DNA of 64,000 bases from Ypsolopha sequella (GCA_934047225.1 OW204005.1:20468396-20532395), one strand, 5' to 3'. Shown: positions 1 to 10,470, counted from the stretch's first letter. The notes: generated by a model not told the origin, from the letters alone. Translations and numbers: made by a program.

Positions 1-1045
1 TCATCTTCCATGTGACTGTTCTGTGATACAGCGTGTAAGCAGTATAAAATATCTGGGGGTTATTGTTGATGAAAAACTGAACTTTAAAGAGCATATCCTG
101 CAACTTTCAAAAAGGACCCGTAAAATCATTGGTATTATGAAAAAAATACGAAACTCAGCAAGTTTTCAAATACTAAAACTAGTTTATACTGCCCTTTGCC
201 AATCACTTCTTTCATATTGCATCTCAGTTTGGGGCAGCGCTTCCAAAACAACCATGCTCGTCGTTGAAAGAGCACAACGTTCTGTACTGAAAGTGATGCT
301 CAAAAAACCGTATCGTTATCCAACAGACGCTTTATTTAACATGGCTCAAGTGCTTACCGTAAGACAACTTTTCATCCATAGAACTTGTTTAAATTCCCAT
401 CGAACTATGACTTCTTCGGATGAGTACAACCGCTTATTAAACAAACGGGTTTTCAGAATGCCCGGGCCTAAGGTTATTACAACTTTTGCTACCAGATTTG
501 GCAAATTTATAAGCTCTCGTATATATAATAATGTACTTAGGCACTGTGATTTTAAACAGTGTTCTGTTTTTGAAGCTAAAGCCAAGGTTGCAAACTGGCT
601 TAAATCTATTAATTACGAGGACACAGAAAGGCTACTTGATGCTTTCGTTGTAAATAACTTTGCAACCCTGTAAATTAACAATTGTTTGTTTATTAATTTT
701 CTTTTTTTTCCATGTATATTTGTTTTATAAGTTTTATTTTAATTGTTCCTTTTTCATTGTGTAAACTTATGTTGTTGTTTATATTATATGTCTACAAATA
801 ACTTTATTATCTATATGTTACAATAGTTAATATTTTACTATGGATATTTAATGTACCTAACAGTATTCGCACAAAATAATTTTCACTGGTACCCCAAGTT
901 ACTAGCCTAGCTAAGTTTGGGGACCCCTGGTTAATCAGTATTTTTAAGTTATGTGCAGATGTATATACCAAATGTATTTTTGTTAATTTTGTATTTTAAT
1001 TTGATTTGTTTCTGCAATAAACTTATTTTTATTTTATTTTATTTT
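1..1045 (+). mobile_element. 3' part of a CR1/jockey-type LINE
   Basis: The window opens inside a non-LTR retrotransposon. It has the end of a reverse-transcriptase reading frame (to 673), about 350 bp of AT-rich 3' UTR, and a tail of repeated TTTTA units near 1022-1045, which is the usual end of this LINE group. The sequence right after the tail matches the right half of a TTAA-type MITE found complete at 62992-63415, so this LINE inserted into such a repeat. The 5' part is outside the window. Confidence 0.8.
2..673 (+). CDS. LINE reverse transcriptase, C-terminal part (partial)
   Basis: The frame is open from the left edge to a TAA at 671-673, giving about 223 residues after the catalytic palm domain. 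It contains KYLGVIVDEKLNF, a run matching SYCISVWGSA, then RAQRS and LTVRQLF. These correspond one by one to the C-terminal region of the LINE ORF2 at 52387-54987 (KYLGVLVDQRLSW, TYCITIWGGA, RSQRN, LSVRKLY), so both belong to the same broad clade but are diverged. The palm YADD motif is not in the window. There is no frame break in this part. Mobility cannot be judged from a tail alone. The clade name (CR1/jockey group) is inferred from motif order. Confidence 0.8.
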   Translation, partial: HLPCDCSVIQRVSSIKYLGVIVDEKLNFKEHILQLSKRTRKIIGIMKKIRNSASFQILKLVYTALCQSLLSYCISVWGSASKTTMLVVERAQRSVLKVMLKKPYRYPTDALFNMAQVLTVRQLFIHRTCLNSHRTMTSSDEYNRLLNKRVFRMPGPKVITTFATRFGKFISSRIYNNVLRHCDFKQCSVFEAKAKVANWLKSINYEDTERLLDAFVVNNFATL

Positions 1046-1049
1046 AAAA

Positions 1050-1228
1050 GAACCTCATTTCAATAAATATTTCTATCGAGCCGAATTTCTCCAATCGCGT
1101 TTTTGTTTTAACAGGTCACTAGAAAAAGAATCCAAAAATGATGTACTATTTTATCAAAATAATACATTATTTACTGAAGTAGATATGCAAGTCGTTAAAG
1201 TGTCGATTTTTTTTTCGTAGCGCCTTGA
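1050..1228 (+). repeat. Right half of a TTAA-type MITE
   Basis: Closely matches 63237-63415 over its whole length, including the segment before the terminal GCGCCTTRA. The terminal TTAA is TTGA here. The left half is missing because the LINE 1-1045 inserted there or replaced it. Confidence 0.7.
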
Positions 1229-1359
1229 AGACAATAATTTATTTGCATAAATTGTGGTATACATAAAGATGGTGAGGTACACAAAATTGGTTTAGCACAA
1301 TTTTCCTTATTCGGGCCTGCAAATTTTAGTGTATATAATTTTAATATCTATTCATAATA

Positions 1360-1750
1360 GTAGTTTATGCTACAAGGGCGCAAAGGAATAAATTACGAGG
1401 ACGATTTAAAATACGAGCGTAGCGAGTGTTTTAAACGTAACCGAGTAATTTATTGCTTTTACGCCCGTGTATCATACTACGTTTTTCAATGCATAGTGTG
1501 AGGAAATGAAATCAAATACAATCTTGTGAACTTTAAATTATGATTGGCTCAAAAGGATTGTATCCAGAGCCGTTAAACAGTGGAAAAAAGTATAACATCT
1601 ATGGTACACAGGAAAGGCTGCAGGTTAGCCAGCCATTGCAAATGAATTAAAAAAATAAATAATAATAAAGCCCTAGGGCAAAATAACCGACTTTCTGTTC
1701 GGTTTTGATGCATAAAAAGTGGGCCTTTACGAGCACATGCATTGAAAAAG
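1360..1750 (-). repeat. ~390-bp repeat family R, copy 1
   Basis: Reverse-oriented copy of a repeat also found at 8066-8446, 37113-37504, 55770-56155 and, broken up, 57240-57840. One end carries GTGCTCGTAAAGGCCC. The other is a foldback of about 130 bp whose arms start GTAGTATGATACACGGGCG and end GCCCTTGTAGCATAAACTAC. No coding capacity is seen. The foldback end suggests a non-autonomous DNA transposon, but no target-site duplication was established. Confidence 0.75.
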
Positions 1751-2084
1751 TATCTATAATATTATCACTAATTTCTTAGTGCCTATAAATTTGTTATATT
1801 TCAATATTACTTAAATTCAAGAAATCTTTAATGTCATAGAAACATTGTTTTGTTAAATAATTACATAACAATTTCTTAAATAAATTTATGGCTTTTCTTT
1901 GAGACTGTCTGGTAAATTATTAAAAATCTTTATTTGCATAAAGTATGTGGATCTTTGGCAAAATTCAGTTCTGATTTCGTAAACCTGCCATTTCATAAAT
2001 ATATTGACTTTGCAGTGACAGCAGTTAATTTTATAAAAAATGTGGTTTACATGACACTGTGGGTGTCAGGTGCACCCTTATTAT
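1751..2084. other. AT-rich spacer
   Basis: No gene, RNA or recognisable repeat was found here. A short open frame over 1934-2152 runs into the neighbouring MITE and has no recognisable features. Confidence 0.5.
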
Positions 2085-2544
2085 ACAGTGTGCTTGGTAA
2101 TTGGACCTATTCCTTTAAAGGGGTTATACTAGGGATCATTTCCAACAAATAATGCCTATCAAATAGGGGTCGAAAATGATAATTTTTTTTCAAGTAAAAC
2201 ACGTCGATACTTCAAAAATTACAAAATAAAAAAGGTTTTCTTTCCACTTAAGACCTTTTAATTCTGAGATTATGGGAATTCAGGGCACGTATTTTTTTTA
2301 TAAATGATCACTCATCTACTCGTATCATTGATCAGAAATATAATAAATGAGTGCAGAGAGAAATATAGTTTTTTTTAATTATTTATTTTTGGTTATTAGT
2401 CTGAAAGTTTGAAATATAATATAAAAACCTTCGTAACTCGGAAACCATTCATTTTCGACACCTAGTTGATAAGACATAATTCATTGGAAATGATCTCTAG
2501 TATAACTCCTTTCAAGGAATAGGTCGAATTACCAATCACCCTGT
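2085..2544. mobile_element. TA-flanked MITE, family T1, copy 1
   Basis: Inverted ends: left reads TTGGTAATTGGACCTATTCC and right is its approximate reverse complement ending ATTACCAATCACCCTGT. The element is flanked by TA. A second copy in the same orientation lies at 14682-15103. TA duplication and terminal inverted repeats fit a Tc1/mariner-derived MITE. The interior is AT-rich and non-coding. Confidence 0.75.
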
Positions 2545-3258
2545 ATTAATTTCTTAGTGGGTGCACCACTAATTTTAAGAAACAATACTTCCGACATATG
2601 TGACTTCTGTTTTAAAATACAACTACACAATAACCAAAATAACCATTTACAGAAGGTTCACTCCGCATAATTAGCGAAAACAGGCGCACGCACACATAGA
2701 CGCGTACGTACGACGATCTCGGAGATACTCGGGTGAATGCCAATACGAAATTCTGTCGAGATCATCATACGTACGCGTCTATGCATGTGTGCGTCTGTTT
2801 TTGCTCCGTCGTCGAGTCGGTCTTCTGGTAGTATCTACGAGTATTTTGTGGTACGAGAGTCAGGTCACAAGCAGTCAGAGACCGGCGGTTTCTTTTGTGC
2901 CGTGAGTTGAGACGGTGGCATTTCCTTTGACGCGGCGGCAGGTACCAGTCGCAGGAATGACCCGTTTTGCATCGTCTCTTGAATTAGCGTGGATTTGGTA
3001 AAATTGCGTATATTTAGTTCGATTTGTAGGCCAAACTGGCTACTAGAAAATTCTGGGAAATATATATGTACTTAATCATGTTTTTCTGACGAATTAAGCC
3101 TTTATAGATTATCAAAATTTTATATCTTTAGTCAAATAAATATATATCTGTAGGTACCTAATTTCATTCTGTACACTCAATTTGCTCGGACACGGAATAT
3201 GCATTTGAAATGAATCTTTCACACAATAAAAGATCTCATTATTATCTACAAAAAAGCC
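2545..3258. other. CpG-rich spacer with a strong inverted repeat
   Basis: This stretch is clearly richer in CpG than its surroundings from about 2640 to 2990. It contains an imperfect inverted repeat with arms at about 2677-2721 and 2757-2802, around the shared core TAGACGCGTACGTACG. No convincing reading frame is present. It could be a MITE or the 5' end of an unidentified element; I cannot tell which. Confidence 0.45.
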
Positions 3259-3407
3259 TTACTACTTTATTTCTGTATGTCCTAATGGAGCCACGATTTC
3301 AAAATAACTAAGTTTTGCGTGCGCGGCATCTGTTTAGAGCTGGATAGAGAGTTAAAAAACAAACGCGTTAGAGCGGGACCGAATTTTAGCATAGTGCAGC
3401 CCCTTAA
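3259..3407. mobile_element. Partial TTAA-type MITE
   Basis: Reverse complement of 14157-14285. It ends in GCAGCCCCTTAA at 3396-3407, the same terminus that begins the full-length 423-bp element at 14157. Only about one third of the element is present. Confidence 0.65.
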
Positions 3408-3431
3408 CGTAGTATACTGCTATCAACTTAC

Positions 3432-3593
3432 TAATTAAGACAATGTGCAGCAGTCAGTACCCAGTTTTCGTCAACGATCGCGCCTGCGCACCACAGCTTT
3501 TCGTTGATGAGGACAGCTGCTATGTATGGATAATTATCATGTGCTTCTGTTCTTGAACCACCGCGGATCCGAAGGGCTGGCTTCGGTGCTGGT
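3432..3593 (-). CDS. Serine protease (S1, trypsin/chymotrypsin-like) exon, partial gene
   Basis: On the minus strand a pyrimidine-rich tract ending ATTAG (acceptor) is followed by 162 bp of coding sequence and a GTAAGTTG donor at 3431. The encoded segment has the zymogen activation site R-IRGG, then NYPYIAAV, the cysteine pair CAGAIVDENWVLTAAHC, and the catalytic histidine in TAAHC. These are diagnostic of S1 proteases. The exon ends in phase 2 just after the His. No exons with the catalytic Asp or Ser were found in 1-3431, so they lie beyond the left edge or the gene is decayed. The mature N-terminus IRGG in place of IVGG is common in lepidopteran digestive proteases. The signal-peptide exon was not found. 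Confidence 0.75.
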
Positions 3594-3654
3594 CTAATGG
3601 AAGAAAACAAAGCGTTTTCACACAACATTTTTTTTTCACCTCTTACCAAAATTC

Positions 3655-4219
3655 GAATAAAATTCAAATTCAAAATTCAAATAGTTTATTTTGCAAAGCA
3701 GGTATATATAATACACTTTTTATACGTAAAATTTAATCTAATAAAAAAATAAATGTACATGAACTAAATTAAAGGTTTATTTAATTTATGTAGCAATATA
3801 TTTATCAAGGTTCAATGATCACCAACCGAGCCCCCAGCACGAATCCAGGCGGCTGACCAAATAATAATAATAATAATAAGCCTCTCAAAATCCAACCCTA
3901 CGTCCGAGCCAAGTTCTCTCCTACGTGAGAGGCGGGCAACGTGTACAAAACTTATACGGGCAATGGCATAACGCAGGCCAGCTTGAGGCGAGCTGTTGGG
4001 CAGTAGCGACCCCACGGACCCGAACTTGCTCCCGGGGGAAGGTCCTGTTCCTCATTTTCAGCTTGCCTTTGCTGGCCGGCCGGAGTAAACAATGACGAGG
4101 GACAGATCCTCCACCTTTGGCTTGCCGTTGGAGGCCGGTCAGAGTGGAGTTGCAAGAGCTATATGCTCGCAGGGTGGATGTGAAACGTAAGTGGCGAGTG
4201 GGCACATGATGCTGGACCT
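3655..4219 (-). mobile_element. LINE-derived 3' sequences, antisense, non-coding
   Basis: Begins with an AATTCAAATTCAAAATTC tail (3655-3680), the reverse complement of a TTTGAA-type LINE tail. It also contains ATGATCACCAACCGAGCCCC, which recurs inverted near 7605-7640, and a (TAA)n microsatellite at 3858-3879. 3880-4219 is GC-rich and probably 3' UTR of the LINE whose RT fragment follows at 4220-4562. I see no intact frame. Confidence 0.5.
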
Positions 4220-4562
4220 TCAGGGAGCAAGTGATTGTCGTTTAAAGTCCAGTGACACCTGTCCACCCTTTAGCCGCTGAGCAAATGTTGCCCTCTTGTC
4301 TCTCCGTGCGAGCGACCGTTTGGGGGGCCCATTTAATTTAGTTGGCGAGTCTGTATCCGCGGCTCTACCCCATAACAGCATGCCGTATGACATAATGCTG
4401 TGAAAGTAACTAAAATAGACTAGTCTAGCAGTATCTACATCAGTAATTTGTCTTATGCGTCTAACGGCGTATGCGGCCGAACTAAGTCTACCACATAGGG
4501 CTTCACCCCACTGAAGACAAGAGTCTACCGTAATGCCTAAAAACTTAGTTTCGTAAATTTTT
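4220..4562 (-). pseudogene. LINE reverse transcriptase C-terminal fragment (jockey-like)
   Basis: The minus-strand frame contains TKFLGITVDSCLQW, then ALCGRLSSAAYAVRRIR, then SYFHSIMSYGMLLWGRAA. This is the post-palm region of jockey/R1-type LINE reverse transcriptases. There is a small internal deletion after LQWG. The frame degenerates downstream of LLWGRAADTDS. The upstream side is truncated where it abuts a GGGTTCCGTA-type repeat. It is a dead fragment, of a different family from the LINE at 46900-55385. Confidence 0.75.
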
Positions 4563-4745
4563 AGAGTTCCGTACCCGAAGGGACCCAAACGGGACCATAT
4601 TTATAAGCCAATTCAATTCAATTCAAATTTATTTGCACCATAATGTTCGAAAGGTCTTAAACAACATTTATAGTATCAATTACGGACCCTTAGCCTCCGC
4701 TGTCTATCTGTCCGTCCGTTTGTCACAGTCATAGGGTCTACAGCT
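4563..4745 (+). repeat. GGGTTCCGTA repeat (family G), fragment
   Basis: Reads GAGTTCCGTACCCGAAGGG, then after an insertion of about 75 bp (4600-4675, with an AATTC-rich tail) continues as CCTCCGCTGTCTATCTGTCC. This is the start of the repeat seen better at 51187-51466. Confidence 0.6.
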
Positions 4746-5254
4746 TCAGCAGTTATAGGTAGCCTGTGAAATAATACGTGTTACTATGGCCTCTATCATC
4801 ATCAAACAAACAAAAAAAAATGTATTTATTAAGTATCAAGTCAATACAACACAGTTATCGGGCACCCCTGTTAAGTTTGCAGAACCTGTATTAGGAGTGA
4901 CCGCTCTTTCCTGAAGATCGAAGCGAACTTATGTATATACATTTTTTTTTTCTAGATTATCTAATGGTCATTTTATTTCCTTAAATACGTTATTCTTAGT
5001 AATAATACTGTCATGTCAAATATTAAAAATAAATTGAAACCCAACCCCCCCCATAAAAAATCCAAAAGTCGCTTCTCTTCTCTATCACCGAGGAAGGAAT
5101 GAATGGTGGCCATAGATATAATAATAATAATAATAATAATAATATGAATTATGTCAGTGGTGGCAGCGCAATCGCTTCCCAGGACTTTTCATTTTTTATT
5201 ATTTCGATCTAACTAAGCAAGAAACAAAGAGGGGTTGGTATATCAGGGGTCGGG
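4746..5254. other. AT-rich spacer with microsatellite
   Basis: Contains an (ATA)n microsatellite at about 5118-5144. No gene or RNA was recognised. Confidence 0.5.
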
Positions 5255-5510
5255 CATGCACTAAAGAGATTTTCAGAATTTATGTGGCTTACTTTACCAC
5301 TTGCTGAACGGTGAAATAAAACATCATGAAGAAACCTGCACTGCACGTCCTAAAGATAGAGCTCACCATCCATCACGCTGGGACATAACAATCGTCGGTG
5401 AAACACAGGGTGTACCGAGCATGACTGTGACTTGCATTTCACGGTTCACACTCGAAACACCTCTGAAACCCTCTCGAGGATTCATGCCATGACGATATAT
5501 TCTATATTTA
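5255..5510 (+). mobile_element. SINE-like repeat (family S), copy 1
   Basis: Body contains GGGACATAACAATCGTCGGTG, GTGTACCGAGCATGAC, CGGTTCACACTCGAAACACC and ends ATTCATGCCATGACGATAT. The same body is found at 13660-13830 (+) and 62015-62310 (-). The last copy carries a tRNA-like head with pol III A and B boxes. The head is degenerate here. Confidence 0.6.
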
Positions 5511-5759
5511 CTTGGTCCCAGGTCCTTCATCTCTCATTCTGAGCACTGGTTTTTGAAGACGCCTGCCGTCGTCGTTCAACTCCCTGGTGCCATTGACTAT
5601 ATGTGTAGCTTCGTCGTTTTGACCTTCAGGGTAGATGTTGGACTTGCTTCCGTCTTCCGGTTGGCTGAGCTTTGGTTTTATTGACAGGTTGAAGTCCACT
5701 TTGAGGGGAAATAAATGAAAGTATGTATTAGTGACAAATATTTGTAATTTTCGTATTAT

Positions 5760-6023
5760 ATAAGGTCTTTCAATTTAAATGGAAAGTAATTTAGGAGGTG
5801 ATTCAGTATCGTAAATCCATCACATTCCACTGCAAAGCACTTTTTTTTGCGCGAACTTTTTTTTTACTTCTCAGTACAAAGTAGTCCGATCAGCTGACTC
5901 AGTTTGTATGGACAAGTGAAGAAAAAGTTTAAGCAAAAAAAAGTACTTTGCAGTGGAATGTGATGGATTGACGATACTGAATCACCTCCTAAATTACTTT
6001 CAATTTAAATTGAAAGATCTTAT
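5760..6023. mobile_element. Palindromic foldback MITE A
   Basis: Almost the whole element is an inverted repeat. The left arm starts ATAAGGTCTTTCAATTTAAA and includes CCATCACATTCCACTGCAAAG; the right arm is its near-perfect reverse complement. Each arm is about 75-80 bp with a loop of about 105 bp. TA flanks. Non-coding. Confidence 0.8.
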
Positions 6024-6289
6024 ACAACGTGTAACAAAAAGGTGTAATCGTATTTGAAGAGCTTATTCAGACCATGGTATAGAACAACTTTTACTATGGA
6101 ACAAACCCTGTATCTCGAAAAAAGAAATTGTCAATTTCATAGAAAAGTGCAATGCCGCTCGGCCGAAATGTATGGAAGGACAGATTTTTTCTTTGAGATT
6201 TCAGGGTTGGCTCCATAGTAAAAGTTGTTCTATACCATTGACTGAATAAGCTCTTCAAATATGGTTACACCTTTCTGTTACACGTTGTA
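6024..6289. mobile_element. Palindromic foldback MITE B
   Basis: A second, unrelated foldback directly abuts element A. Left arm starts ACAACGTGTAACAAAAAGG and includes TAGAACAACTTTTACTATGG; the right arm mirrors it and ends TGTTACACGTTGTA. TA flanks. The interior includes a short GC-rich piece (GCCGCTCGGCCG). Confidence 0.8.
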
Positions 6290-7336
6290 TATGTCGTGAA
6301 CATATCGTAGAATTGACCATATCATGATCTGGTTGGCAATATCTTATTTCTGTTAAAATTAGGAGGGCCGCTCCGCTCCGCTTCGCTCGGCTCCTTATTT
6401 TATCTTACATGTAAACCTAAAATGCCCCTCCTCGCTCCGCTTCGCTTTGCTCATCATCGCACTTATTTTCTACTTTTGGTGAAAGATTTTTTAATTTCTT
6501 ACTTTACGATCTGCCCAACCAAATCATGAAATGGTTAATTCTACGATATGGCCACGACATATATATCCTCGCAATGCCCAAAGGATTTTTAAAAGGACTT
6601 CAAGTTTAGTAGTGTTACCGGTTCAGACCAATTTTCAGACGTATAACCTGAGTCCTAAGACCTTTGGATTCAAAATGTCTACCCGCTTTCGCTGCATTAC
6701 AGTGCTACAGGATCTGATGGCACGTGAATAACAGTGACAGGGGGGCGCAGCTGTGAAACAAGGTTCCGATTTTGGAAACAACCAATCCACACACCATTGG
6801 ATCCTTGTAGCATGCTTGTAGCATACTCCCTGCATAGATCAAATATACGCCTGACATATTTACGTCACACTCCCTTTGCCTGATAGGCGTCACATTTGCG
6901 TCAAAAACATGCTTTTAGGAAGCGCTTTGCAGCTGCGCGCGGCAATTTGACTAGGTGACATTCAATCCTCGATTTCTCGAATATTTCTTAGAAAACCTAC
7001 AAAAAACTATGTAGTTTATAAATTTGCATTAAATTTGCAGTTTCAAGCAATAACTTTTAACAAAGTCTAGTAAATAACATAAATAAAACTAAATTATAAA
7101 TAATACTTAAAATAAACAATAACTACAAAGAAAATAAAATTAAAAATAGACAATTAAATAAAAAATATTATTTAAATCACAGCCGCTGGGGTATACTATT
7201 ACAAATTTTGCCTACGGCTCATTTTTAAACGGACAGTAATGTTTTAATAAACTCTTTATGTTCTAAGTTCCTTGCTCTTCTTCTTAGCAAGACTAATCGA
7301 ATATATAACCATTAGTATATATAGGGTGGGATTTAG
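6290..7336. other. Intergenic AT-rich stretch
   Basis: No gene found. A low-complexity CGCTCCGCTTCGCT-type run occurs twice at about 6365-6455. Short open frames over 6531-6893 overlap on both strands without recognisable domains. The segment GCTCTTCTTCTTAGCAAGAC near 7273 recurs at 63930, so it belongs to an uncharacterised repeat. Confidence 0.5.
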
Positions 7337-7581
7337 CAGTGGCGTGCACATAACTTTTTTCCGGAAAAGCAATCAGAAGGTCAAGTTTGACAATAAAAAT
7401 AATACGAAAAATTTAAATAATACTTTGAAAAAAAAAGTTGGTATGAAAATGTTCACTCTAGGGTAGGCAGTCATACAAACTTCCTTTTTTTAAAGTGTTA
7501 TTCAAATTTTTTCATATTTTTTAAATGTCAAATTTGTCCTTCTGGTTGTTTTTCCGGAAAAAAGATCTGTGCACGCCACTG
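7337..7581. mobile_element. Palindromic MITE
   Basis: Inverted ends CAGTGGCGTGCACATAAC and GATCTGTGCACGCCACTG extend inwards as arms of about 57 bp, including TTTTCCGGAAAAGCAATCAG. Centre AT-rich. CAGTGGCG ends resemble those of many hAT-type MITEs, but no clear 8-bp duplication was confirmed. Confidence 0.7.
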
Positions 7582-7790
7582 ATTTGGTCGGCTGCCTAAA
7601 TTCGTGCTGGGGGCTCGGTTGGTGATCATTGAACCTTGTTCCTGGTCCCTGGCCGGGTCTCCGCTATGGGTTCGGGTGGTTGATTAGATTTCACCTTGTA
7701 TAATTATAGATTTTACCTATCATTTTAATGGTATTCCTACATAAATTAAATAAACCTTTAAAGTTCATGAACATTTATTATTTTCCATCA
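7582..7790. other. Short LINE-tail remnant and spacer
   Basis: Holds GGGGCTCGGTTGGTGATCAT, the inverted counterpart of the sequence near 3815-3850. It is probably the 3' end of one LINE or SINE family. Otherwise unremarkable. Confidence 0.4.
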
Positions 7791-8062
7791 GCCCGTATTC
7801 GTCCAATCCTGGACATAGGCCTCCCCAATATTACGCCACTCTTGGCGGTCCTCAGTCATCCTCATCCAGCCGCCACCCGCAACGTCCTTCAGATCGTCAG
7901 TCCAGCGGGCACAAGGGTGGCCTACGCTGCGCTTTGCTGTACGTGGTTTCTATTCCAATGCCTTACGGCCCCAACGGTTATCACGTCAACGACAAATATG
8001 ACCAGTCCACTGCCACCTCAACTTACTGATTCGGCAGGCTATGTCGGTCACCTTCGATTATT
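7791..8062 (-). pseudogene. RTE-type LINE 3' end fragment, antisense
   Basis: The reverse complement encodes the GRPRARWTDDLKD-type C-terminal signature (here degenerate, with AKRSVG upstream). It matches the plus-strand fragment at 10310-10470 over AGCGGGCAC...GACGATCTGAAGGACG. This is the conserved last coding stretch and 3' UTR of RTE/BovB-like elements. A 179-residue open frame on the plus strand across this region is only its shadow. Confidence 0.65.
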
Positions 8063-8065
8063 ATT

Positions 8066-8446
8066 TTTCAATGCATGTGCTCGTAAAGGCCCACTTTTTA
8101 TGCATCAAAACCGAACAAAAAGTCGATTATTTTGCCCTAGGGCTTTATTATTATTATTTTTTCAAATTTATTTACAATGGTTGGCTAACCTGCAGACTTT
8201 CCTGTGTACCATAGATGGTGCCATTAACGGCTCTGGATACAGTCCTTTTGAGCCAATTACAATTTAAAGTTCACAAAATTATATTTGTTTTATTTCCTCA
8301 CACAATGCATTGAAAAACGTAGTATGATACACGGGCGTAAAAGCAATAAATTACTCAGTTACGTTTAAAACACTCGCTACGCTCGTGTTTTAAATCGTCC
8401 TCGTAATTTTTTCCTTTGCGCCCTTGTAGCATAAACTACTATTATT
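8066..8446 (+). repeat. Repeat family R, copy 2
   Basis: Starts TTTCAATGCATGTGCTCG and ends with the 130-bp foldback (GTAGTATGATACACGGGCG...CTTGTAGCATAAACTACTAT). A small segment around the ATAGATG...CCACTGTTTAACGG stretch is shorter than in the copies at 37113 and 55770. Confidence 0.75.
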
Positions 8447-9149
8447 ACATATATTTTTATAAGATTAAATTTGACTCGTAAAAAGTGTATTATGTATACC
8501 TACTTTACAAAATATGCTATTTAAATTTGAATTTGAATTTGTTTCATAAACTACGATTACTGTTACAATGATCACTCTTCTTTTGGTCATAGACTATAAG
8601 TTTGTTCCCTGGAGACGGGCAGTTCTCTAGGGATACATACATATACTCACGTATATCTCCCAGAGGGGTAGGTAGAGACCACAGATTTCTATCAATTCTG
8701 ACATCTGTCAAAATATCTATGAAAAACTTTTCATCTGTCAAAAAATGTATGAGAATCTATTCATCCGTCAATTATCTATGAAAAACTTTTCACCTGTCAC
8801 TTTAGGAAAGTAAAGTAGATGTGGGAAAACTGAATTTTGGGAAGTGGTGATTGTGGGAAATGAACCTGAAGGTTCAGTCCTGTAAACATTTAGACAGAAG
8901 TACATTTTGTCAATTGCAGTTTGTACATTTTGACACTAGGACAATTAAACCCATTGGAAAGTTTGGCATATAGACGTACAATACCCGTTTTCGATCCAGA
9001 CACACTTCTTTCGCCTCTTCCACATCCATCAATTTTATCGTACAAGCTATTCTATTCCGGGTACTTTTGACAGAGGAAGGAATAGCTCGACCAGGCCGCC
9101 CTAGAAGCACGTTTGCTGACCAAATACCCATAGCCTAATTTTAAAAAGA
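8447..9149. other. Spacer with short imperfect repeats
   Basis: Between about 8696 and 8800 the unit CTATGAAAAACTTTTCAYCTGTC is repeated imperfectly about three times. No gene was recognised. Confidence 0.5.
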
Positions 9150-10245
9150 TTTTTTTTTCTGGGAATATACGCCATTTTTAGGGTTCCGTAGTCAACAACA
9201 AGGAACCCTTATAGTTTCGCCATGTCCGTCTGTCTGTCTGTCTGTCTGTCCGCGGCTTAGCTTAGAGACTATTCGTACTAGAAAGCTGTAATCTGTCATG
9301 GGTATTATAATATATAAATATTTATCACGCCAATAAAGTAGTACAGTAAAATTTTGAAAAAGATTTTTTTTAGGATACCTCCCCCCCACGTAAAGTGGGG
9401 ATGATTATTTTTTTTCTTGTCTATCCCCTAGTGTGGGGTGTCGTTGGATAGGTAATAAAAAAAATATTAGGGGTGTGAGAAGATCACTTTTCGATCCAGG
9501 GTTCCGTTTGCGAAATATTAAACATAAAAGTGTTAATTTTTGTTAGAGTCAAGTGTCCCCCCCTGCCGGCGAAACGGTTGTATTTGGAGACTAAAAAAAA
9601 ATCACGGCAGTAGTATACATAACGAAATTAAAAAGAAAACTATCACAGCTAAGTAGGCTTTACAAGTAAACGAGTACAGATCGCGCCAAACTTTTTGTCC
9701 CCTCTAAACACGGGGCGATTCGCATCAGCAGGAACAAAATGTATGGGCCGTTCTTGGGAAGAGCAACTTCCGAGCGGACTAGAAATTTGGCTCGATCTGT
9801 ATTATTATAGATAATGGTACGGAACCCTTCGTGCGCGAGTCCGACTCGCACTTGGCCGGTTTTTTTGGACATAGTTTTCATTGTTTTGGTATATAAATTA
9901 ACCATTTTCTTTTATGATTCTTTAAAGAATTGTCGGTTATGACGTCACTTGAGAATTTAAGACATTATACTGATTGTGATGTGTGGTTGCTTGAAAAAAG
10001 AAGTGATCTGTCTCTGTCTGTCTACACATTTGATATCCGTCTTTCAAATCAGTTGGCAGCAAGTTTTTATAAATTTATCCATTTCCCATTGCGAAGGCAA
10101 ATGGAAGTTGCAGCTTTTTCGTAAAAATATTCATCATCATGAGGTTTTATAGACCACAAGTTCTAAAAGACGGCTTATTAAACCTAAATCTCTAAATAGT
10201 TTTCGAATTAACACACCTTAACATAATTTAATCTAAGCGAATTGG
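9150..10245 (+). repeat. Repeat family F, copy 1, with nested family G repeat
   Basis: Family F is recognised from GGACATAGTTTTCATT, TGACGTCACTTGAGAA, GGAAGTTGCAGCTTTTTCG and the end AATTAACACACCTTAACAT. Other copies are at 42690-43080 (-), 44755-45240 (-) and 46300-46680 (+), with a fragment at 13050-13150 (-). In this copy the F sequence is split at 9180/9868 by a family G repeat; the copy at 46340 shows the uninterrupted junction. Confidence 0.7.
9180..9868 (+). repeat. Family G repeat (GGGTTCCGTA...GGCCGGTTTTT)
   Basis: Starts GGGTTCCGTAGTCAAC, contains the CTGTCTGTCTGTCTGTCTGTC microsatellite-like motif near 9230-9252, and ends CGAGTCCGACTCGCACTTGG followed by CCGGTTTTTTT. The shorter copy at 51187-51466 has the same two ends. 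Non-coding. Confidence 0.7.
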
Positions 10246-10309
10246 CGACATACTGAGCCATGTCTAGGGATATAGTCATTAATTACATTCGCGCGAGTGT
10301 ATCTTATAG

Positions 10310-10470
10310 CAAAGCGCAGCGTAGGCCGCCCTCGTGCCCGCTGGACTGACGATCTGAAGGACGTTGCGGGTGGCGGCTGGATGAGGAGGACCGAGGACCG
10401 CCAAGAGTGGCGTAATATGGGGAGGCCTTTGTCCAGCAGTGGACGAATACGGGCTGAGGGATGGATGATG
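10310..10470 (+). pseudogene. RTE-type LINE C-terminal fragment
   Basis: The plus-strand frame encodes GRPRARWTDDLKDVAGGG followed by DRQEWRNMGRP. This is the conserved C-terminal tail of RTE-clade ORF2 proteins. The reverse transcriptase and endonuclease are absent. A TGG/GAT-rich 3' end follows (ATGATGATGGATGG). Confidence 0.7.

Noticed and set aside
7728..8267. 179-residue plus-strand open frame
   Set aside because: It runs antisense through an RTE 3' fragment and across a family R repeat; no domain, and composition is that of the repeats.
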